From [Clostridium] innocuum (lineage in GTDB: Bacteria > Bacillota_I > Bacilli_A > Erysipelotrichales > Erysipelotrichaceae): DNA of 64,000 nt. The notes under the pieces were generated by a model. The model had not been told where the DNA came from. It saw only the letters and a list, made by a program, of their open reading frames with translations, and made no database searches. This document shows positions 59,402 to 64,000 of this stretch, in pieces (position 1 is the stretch's first letter; every line of letters starts with the position of its first letter). The stretch is taken from positions 744,001-808,000 of the forward strand of contig CP048838.1 in NCBI GenBank assembly GCA_012317185.1. The letters run 5' to 3'. A program made the translations under genes and the position numbers.

Positions 59402-59427
59402 AGTCAGGTACAACGAGGAGGGGTTTT

Positions 59428-60831
59428 ATGAAAAACGTGTTTCTAAGCCAGTTTCTGATGATCAGTGAGTGGAAAACCATTGTGTTTCTCATCGCCTATC
59501 TGCTGCTGGCTTTTGCAGTATATAAGCTTCCAAAGAAAAAATTCAGCTTTTCCAGCAAGGTGCTGATTGCGACTGTGCTCGGTCTGGCACTGGGACTTGC
59601 CATGCAGGCGGTATCCGGTTTTGCGGCAGACCCGTTGAAGATTCCGTTTGTGAATGAAACGACACTGTGGTATTCGCTTATCGGTAACGGCTTCATTGAT
59701 TTTATCCGTATGCTGGTAATTCCGCTTGTCATGGTTTCCATCATTCATGTTATCCTTCATATGGATGAGCGTGAAAATGTACGCAAGCTTGTAAAACGCA
59801 GTATTCTTACTACCATGGGCATGGTGGCCGTTGCCGCTGTTGTCGGTCTGACACTGGGAATCGTCTTTCAGCTTGGAGGCAGCGGAAGTGCCGCATCCAT
59901 CACAAACGGAGAGATGAAGGAGGTCGTACCGGTTGTGACGACTCTGCGCAATCTGATACCTGCCAATCCTGTGGAAGCCATGGTCAACAGCAATGTTGTT
60001 GGACTGGTAATCTTCTCCGCATTTTTCGGGCTTGCGGCACGCCGTATGCAGAAAAAGTATCCCGATACCATCCAGGTGTTTTATGAGCTGATTGATGCTC
60101 TGCACAAGATTATCATCAGTATTGCCATGACGATTATTAAGGGAATGCCATATGCAGTGCTGGCATTATTGGCAAATACGATTGCACAGCGCGGTCTGAA
60201 CAGTATTCTGGAGGTTGGAAAGTTCATCGTGATTCTGTATATTGCATGTATCATACAGCTCATGATTCAACTGCTCGCTATTTCCTTTTTCAAGGTCAAT
60301 CCGATCACATATTTGAAAAAAAGCTATTCTCTGTTACTGCTTGCCTTTACCTCCCGCAGCTCTCTGGGAGTTCTGCCGGCAACGATTGACACACTGACGC
60401 AGAAGCTCGGGGTGTCACAGGGAACCGCAAGCTTTGTATCCAGCTTTGGAACAACGGCCGGTATGCAGGGTTGTGCAGGAGTTTTTCCGGCGCTCCTGAT
60501 TGTCTATGTCGCAAATACCAGCGGTACACCGATTGATATCAGTTTGATCATCATGTCCATCATTGTCATTACCATCGGCTCCATTGGTATTGCCGGTATC
60601 CCGGGTACCAGTACCATGGCGGCCTCAGTCGGTTTGTCCGGTGTTGGCCTTGGAGCATCCTTTGCTTTCATAACACCAATTCTGGCAATCGATCCCATTA
60701 TTGATATGATGCGTACCATGCTGAATGTATCCGGGTCACTGACCAATGCCATCATGGTTGACCGTCAGCTGGAGCTGATGGATATGGAGCTGTATCAGGA
60801 TATGACACGCAAGGAAGCAGAAAAGGTATAA
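59428..60831 (+). CDS. Dicarboxylate/amino acid:cation symporter, TcyP-like
   Basis: 467 residues, DAACS family. It has about eight to ten helices, with two hairpin regions and the motifs GNGFIDFIRMLVIPLVMVSI (about 88-107), SRSSLGVLPA and the GIAGIPGTSTMAAS core. The N-terminus and length resemble L-cystine transporter TcyP of Bacillus more than the glutamate or fumarate transporters, but substrate is not certain. AGGAGG precedes ATG 59428. Confidence 0.88.
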   Translation: MKNVFLSQFLMISEWKTIVFLIAYLLLAFAVYKLPKKKFSFSSKVLIATVLGLALGLAMQAVSGFAADPLKIPFVNETTLWYSLIGNGFIDFIRMLVIPLVMVSIIHVILHMDERENVRKLVKRSILTTMGMVAVAAVVGLTLGIVFQLGGSGSAASITNGEMKEVVPVVTTLRNLIPANPVEAMVNSNVVGLVIFSAFFGLAARRMQKKYPDTIQVFYELIDALHKIIISIAMTIIKGMPYAVLALLANTIAQRGLNSILEVGKFIVILYIACIIQLMIQLLAISFFKVNPITYLKKSYSLLLLAFTSRSSLGVLPATIDTLTQKLGVSQGTASFVSSFGTTAGMQGCAGVFPALLIVYVANTSGTPIDISLIIMSIIVITIGSIGIAGIPGTSTMAASVGLSGVGLGASFAFITPILAIDPIIDMMRTMLNVSGSLTNAIMVDRQLELMDMELYQDMTRKEAEKV

Positions 60832-60875
60832 AGTTGCGGGCATGGAATGAAATGAAATGTGCCTGCGTGAAACAG

Positions 60876-60919
60876 AAGAAACAGGGAACGGGCTTAGCCT
60901 GCACCTGTTTCTTTTTTTG
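60876..60919 (+). terminator. Terminator after the symporter
   Basis: AAGAAACAGG (60876-60885) and CCTGTTTCTT (60904-60913), followed by Ts; an inner GGGC/GCCT pairing is also visible. Confidence 0.88.
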
Positions 60920-61150
60920 TAATACATATGGAAGAGGGCAGAGAATCTGAGCAGATTGTTTTTTGTCTATTGTCATGCAAGTGTTTCTCCGTTTCAGAGC
61001 ATCTATTTCTTTGTGGAGGTCAGCTATTGGCAGCGGGTGTTTTGTATATTATAATGAGAATACGTACAGCTTGGGTAAATTTATGGAGAAAAGCAGGTGC
61101 AAAGCTGGTGGAAACGACAAGAATAGCGATATATCGATAGGAGAATACAG
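60920..61150. other. Intergenic region before the TraX-like gene
   Basis: About 230 bp without a supported gene. Short frames here have no ribosome sites. No clear promoter was identified. Confidence 0.5.
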
Positions 61151-61930
61151 ATGAAGAAAATAATACTGAATCAGGCATCACTGAAGCTTATCGCAATGGG
61201 TCTGATGCTTCTGGACCATATATATAAAATTTTTTGCTTTGATGTACGGGATTTTCTTCTTGTACATACCACGCTGACACAGGAAGTCATTCAATGGGGA
61301 ATTCAGCTGATCGGTATGCTTGGCGCCGCCTCCTTCTGGATCTTTGCATTTTTTATAGCGGAGGGCTGCCATAGGACTCACAATCGCAGTGCCTATCTAA
61401 TTCGATTGCTGATTATGGGGCTGATATCGGAAATTCCCTTTCAGTATATGATCTGCATTTTACTGGATGCTCCGCTCACTCTGCACTTCGCTTTAACGAA
61501 CATTTTTTTCACCCTTTTTCTGGGAGCTGCAGCTATTATGACCTATGATGCTTTCAGAAGCAGACAAACGCTTCAAAAGCTCTCCCTCCTACCATTGCCT
61601 CTTTGCATGCTTATCGCATCTGTCCTGCAAACAGACTACGGTGCCCTTGGTGTTCTGGCGATTTTTGCCTGCTATTGCGGAAGTGATGAATATCGTCTGT
61701 ATCGTCTGGGAGGGGTCATCCTGTTGGAAGCCTCTACTCTCCTTATACAGGGACAAAGCCTTCAGGCAGATGATCTGCTGTATGCTTTCCTGTATATCCT
61801 CTACGCTTCTTTGTCCCTGCCGCTGTTATCCTGCTATAACGGTAAAAAAGGAGCCCTGCCAAAATGGTTATTCTATACCTTCTATCCCTTGCACATCACC
61901 ATTCTGGTTGTATTGTATATCACTGCATGA
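61151..61930 (+). CDS. TraX-family membrane protein
   Basis: 259 residues with about eight membrane helices. The start, KLIAMGLMLLDHIYKIF, and AEGCHRTHNRSAYLIRLLIMGLISEIPF (about residues 75-102) match TraX, the acetylase first known from F-plasmid pilin. In Firmicutes TraX-like genes are usually chromosomal and of unknown role, perhaps acyl transfer. It has an AGGAG site 7 nt before the ATG. Confidence 0.88.
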   Translation: MKKIILNQASLKLIAMGLMLLDHIYKIFCFDVRDFLLVHTTLTQEVIQWGIQLIGMLGAASFWIFAFFIAEGCHRTHNRSAYLIRLLIMGLISEIPFQYMICILLDAPLTLHFALTNIFFTLFLGAAAIMTYDAFRSRQTLQKLSLLPLPLCMLIASVLQTDYGALGVLAIFACYCGSDEYRLYRLGGVILLEASTLLIQGQSLQADDLLYAFLYILYASLSLPLLSCYNGKKGALPKWLFYTFYPLHITILVVLYITA

Positions 61931-62240
61931 AAAGACAAGAAAATCATACAGGAAGCTATCCTGCATGTACCGAGCTGTTTTCTATTATGTTAATAGCAGG
62001 GCTGTAATTTTCTCTTTATTTTATAGCCGCTCTTTTCATATCGGAAAGACTTAAATGAAAACTTCTATGAGTATCGTGAATGCTACAAAGGATACGAGTT
62101 TAAGAATTTGCTGCAAAGAACATATCAAATAGCATTCTTATAAAGCGTTGACGGCTAAACAATTCATCGAAAGCAGAAAGAAATGACGATATTGAAGCAG
62201 TATGATATAATCCCGTCTTTGACAGTTTAAGGAAAAAATA
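61931..62240. other. Intergenic region between the TraX-like gene and the IS
   Basis: About 310 bp without a clear gene. The IS end may lie near TTTGACAGTTTAAGG (62218-62232), but its inverted partner would be beyond the window and cannot be compared. Confidence 0.45.
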
Positions 62241-62284
62241 ACTCAAGAAAACCCTTTAGTTAAGGGTTAATCTTGAGTTTTTGG
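62241..62284. terminator. Bidirectional terminator at the transposase end
   Basis: ACTCAAGA (62241-62248) with TCTTGAGT (62271-62278), and inner AACCCTT (62250-62256) with AAGGGTT (62262-62268). It has T-runs on both strands and overlaps the last codons of the transposase. Confidence 0.82.
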
Positions 62285-64000
62285 TTTTGCAGGGGAATAT
62301 AGTAATTGATTGGCAATTTTAGACTCATGAATGATACTTCTCATTTTAGCCTTCTTGATAATCTGAGTATCTGTACGGAAACCAAATAATTCATGAAGGT
62401 CATCCGTCAAATCTGTTCTTTTATAAATTGGAATGTAGCCATATGCGTCAAGTGCACATACATCCATGCTTCTCAGTGTATCTATGATATTCTCTGTTGT
62501 ATATTTCTTGTCCAGTTTGAATTCCAGAATCCTATATATCAGCAATGACAGAAAGCAGATTAGGAAATGGGCCTTTATCCTGTCTTCTCTCTGCAGGTAT
62601 ACAGGTCGTGCTTCAAAGTCCGTCTTCATTATTCTGAAACATTCTTCGATCTGCCATCTTCTCTCATTGATAGCGATGATCTCAGATACATCTCCCTCTA
62701 TATCTGTCGTTACTGCATAGAACCCATCATACATCGCCTCTTTATCTATGGCTGCCTGATCGAGCTGACAATATTCTTCTTCTGCCACCTCACCATCCGC
62801 AGTGATCGCAGTCTTTTTTTATAAATCTGGCCGGATCATTAGGATTACGTCTATTCTTCTTAAACTTTTTTTCCATTATCATTGATCATCTTCATAGCAC
62901 GTTCGATCTGTCCCTGTCTAATCTTTGCTTGATAAGCCTTATATTTAGGCGAATACGTTACGATCATCGTTTCTGATAACTTCTTTGACTCGATTGGGAC
63001 TTCTTTATAGTAAATGGATCTGTATACTTCGGGATCGTTTTCATCCAGTTCTCTGAGATCGATGAACTTTTCGCTCCCCCAGCTTTCTGTATTGTTTCGG
63101 ATCAAGTGCTGTGATACGATCCTCTTTCTTTAATTTCTTCAATGACTGTGTGACGACATACGATCTACCACCCATATCATTGAACAATTTGTTATTCTGT
63201 GATCCAAGTCCGCTATCAGAACAATAGATGAATTCAGAACAGTCAAAATCACGTATGACCTTCTGCTCAAGAGGCTTCAATGTTTTCTGTTCATTCTGTT
63301 TGCCAGGATGTAGGTCGAAAGCAAGCGGGAAGCCATCAGCATCCATAAAAAGTCCCATGCCTATGATTGGATTAGGCCGATTCTCCTTACTTTTACCATA
63401 TGTCTTACTACCACTCTCCTGTTCTATTTCAAAATAATAGTTTGTACAGTCATAATAAAGGATCTTGGTATTCCGTTTATGAAGGAAATGTGAATTACGA
63501 TAGATCTCAGCCTGGATATAATCTGATTCATCGGCAATAACAGAAAGGGCGCGATAGACGTTTTGGAGAATGTATTTGGGCTGTTCCAGGAGCGTCTGAG
63601 CAAAAGCGTAAGAGTTTTTCTTACTGGAAGGATGAAGGATCCGTGCAAAAAGCAAATCGGAAAAAATATCATAAAGATTGTATTCATACTGATGGCGTCT
63701 TTTGATATTACGGCAGATATTATCAAAGCGGAGAGAAGAAATGATAGATTGAAGGAAAAGGTATCCGCAGTTAAAAGAGCGCTGCTCATTTTTAGGGATA
63801 TAGTGCGTAGGAGATAGGAGAACGGAAACGGCTTGATTTTCCTTATTGTAGTCATCAGTAGCAATACGAGCCTGTTCTTTAGCCCATGCCATGACACCAT
63901 CGCGGTCAGTAGAGAGCAAAAGGGAAAGTTCAGCCAAAGTGCCAAGCCGTTTATGAACTCTGGAAGTATTTTTGCCGTTCTTATCAACAAAAGAATGACA
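62267..64000 (-). pseudogene. IS1634-family transposase, frameshifted and cut by the window edge
   Basis: On the minus strand the sequence reads as one transposase in pieces. The first, from the window edge to 63041, holds the segment ILYYDCTNYYFEIE and the strand IYCSDSGLGSQNN. The second lies about 62860-63105 and the third, 62267-62788, has the ERRWQIEECFRIMKTDF segment with the last catalytic Glu. The frames join if one base is removed from each of three homopolymers: C5 at 63076-63080, T7 at 62866-62872 and T7 at 62814-62820 (plus-strand bases). The N-terminal part is outside the window. As written it cannot make a full transposase. Confidence 0.85.

Noticed and set aside
61545..62054. 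Plus-strand frame of 169 residues overlapping the TraX-like gene
   Set aside because: Its sequence is a Cys- and Ser-rich shadow of the TraX frame and has no family character.

Overview
The window comes from a Firmicute of the Erysipelotrichaceae. The 16S sequence (4115-5657) and the gene set look to me like Clostridium innocuum or a close relative. This is an assignment from memory of the 16S sequence, not from a search. Ribosome binding sites are strong AGGAGG types, promoters are TTGACA/TATAAT types with 17-bp spacers, and most genes stop at U-tailed hairpins.

Layout. (1) 1-1400: the AT-rich right end of a probable integrative element. It carries a small membrane protein and a secreted protein under a promoter with a 37-bp palindrome. 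It ends beside tandem TCGTGGTAAA repeats. Directly after it lies the C-terminal two-thirds of an Lhr-type helicase, whose reading frame runs upstream of any start codon, so the gene appears split by the insertion. (2) 3.9-9.0 kb: a complete rrn operon (16S-23S-5S) with no spacer tRNA, its promoter, long processing stems and terminator. (3) 9.3-11.6 kb: a BrnQ carrier and a convergent HAD phosphatase. (4) 11.7-16.2 kb: the str operon rpsL-rpsG-fusA-tuf. (5) 16.2-20.2 kb: a small membrane protein, a YbjQ protein, then a TPP riboswitch controlling thiXYZ-like transport genes and a TatD-like hydrolase. (6) 20.3-34.8 kb: a continuous S10-spc-alpha superoperon, rpsJ to rplQ, with secY, adk, map, infA and rpoA; rpmD is absent from its usual place. 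(7) 34.8-55.9 kb: an accessory block between rplQ and the ecfA genes, which are neighbours in Bacillus. It holds two VanY-like peptidases, a CapA-like lipoprotein, a methyltransferase, a membrane-anchored acidic protein with an RraB-like end, a DUF2804 protein, ABC transporters, a four-gene surface-protein locus built around a 1383-residue leucine-rich-repeat protein, an Imm51-like protein and a DUF308 fusion. (8) 55.9-59.2 kb: ecfA1-ecfA2-ecfT-truA. (9) 59.4-61.9 kb: a cystine-type symporter and a TraX-like membrane protein. (10) 62.2-64.0 kb: a decayed IS1634-family transposase with three +1 homopolymer frameshifts, running off the right edge.

Most of the window is housekeeping translation machinery with nutrient uptake (branched-chain amino acids, thiamine precursors, ECF vitamins, cystine). 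The parts most likely to hold undescribed biology are the surface-protein locus at 44.8-50.8 kb, the riboswitch-controlled TatD-like enzyme, the RraB-like chimera, the DUF308 fusion and the cargo pair on the left-hand element.
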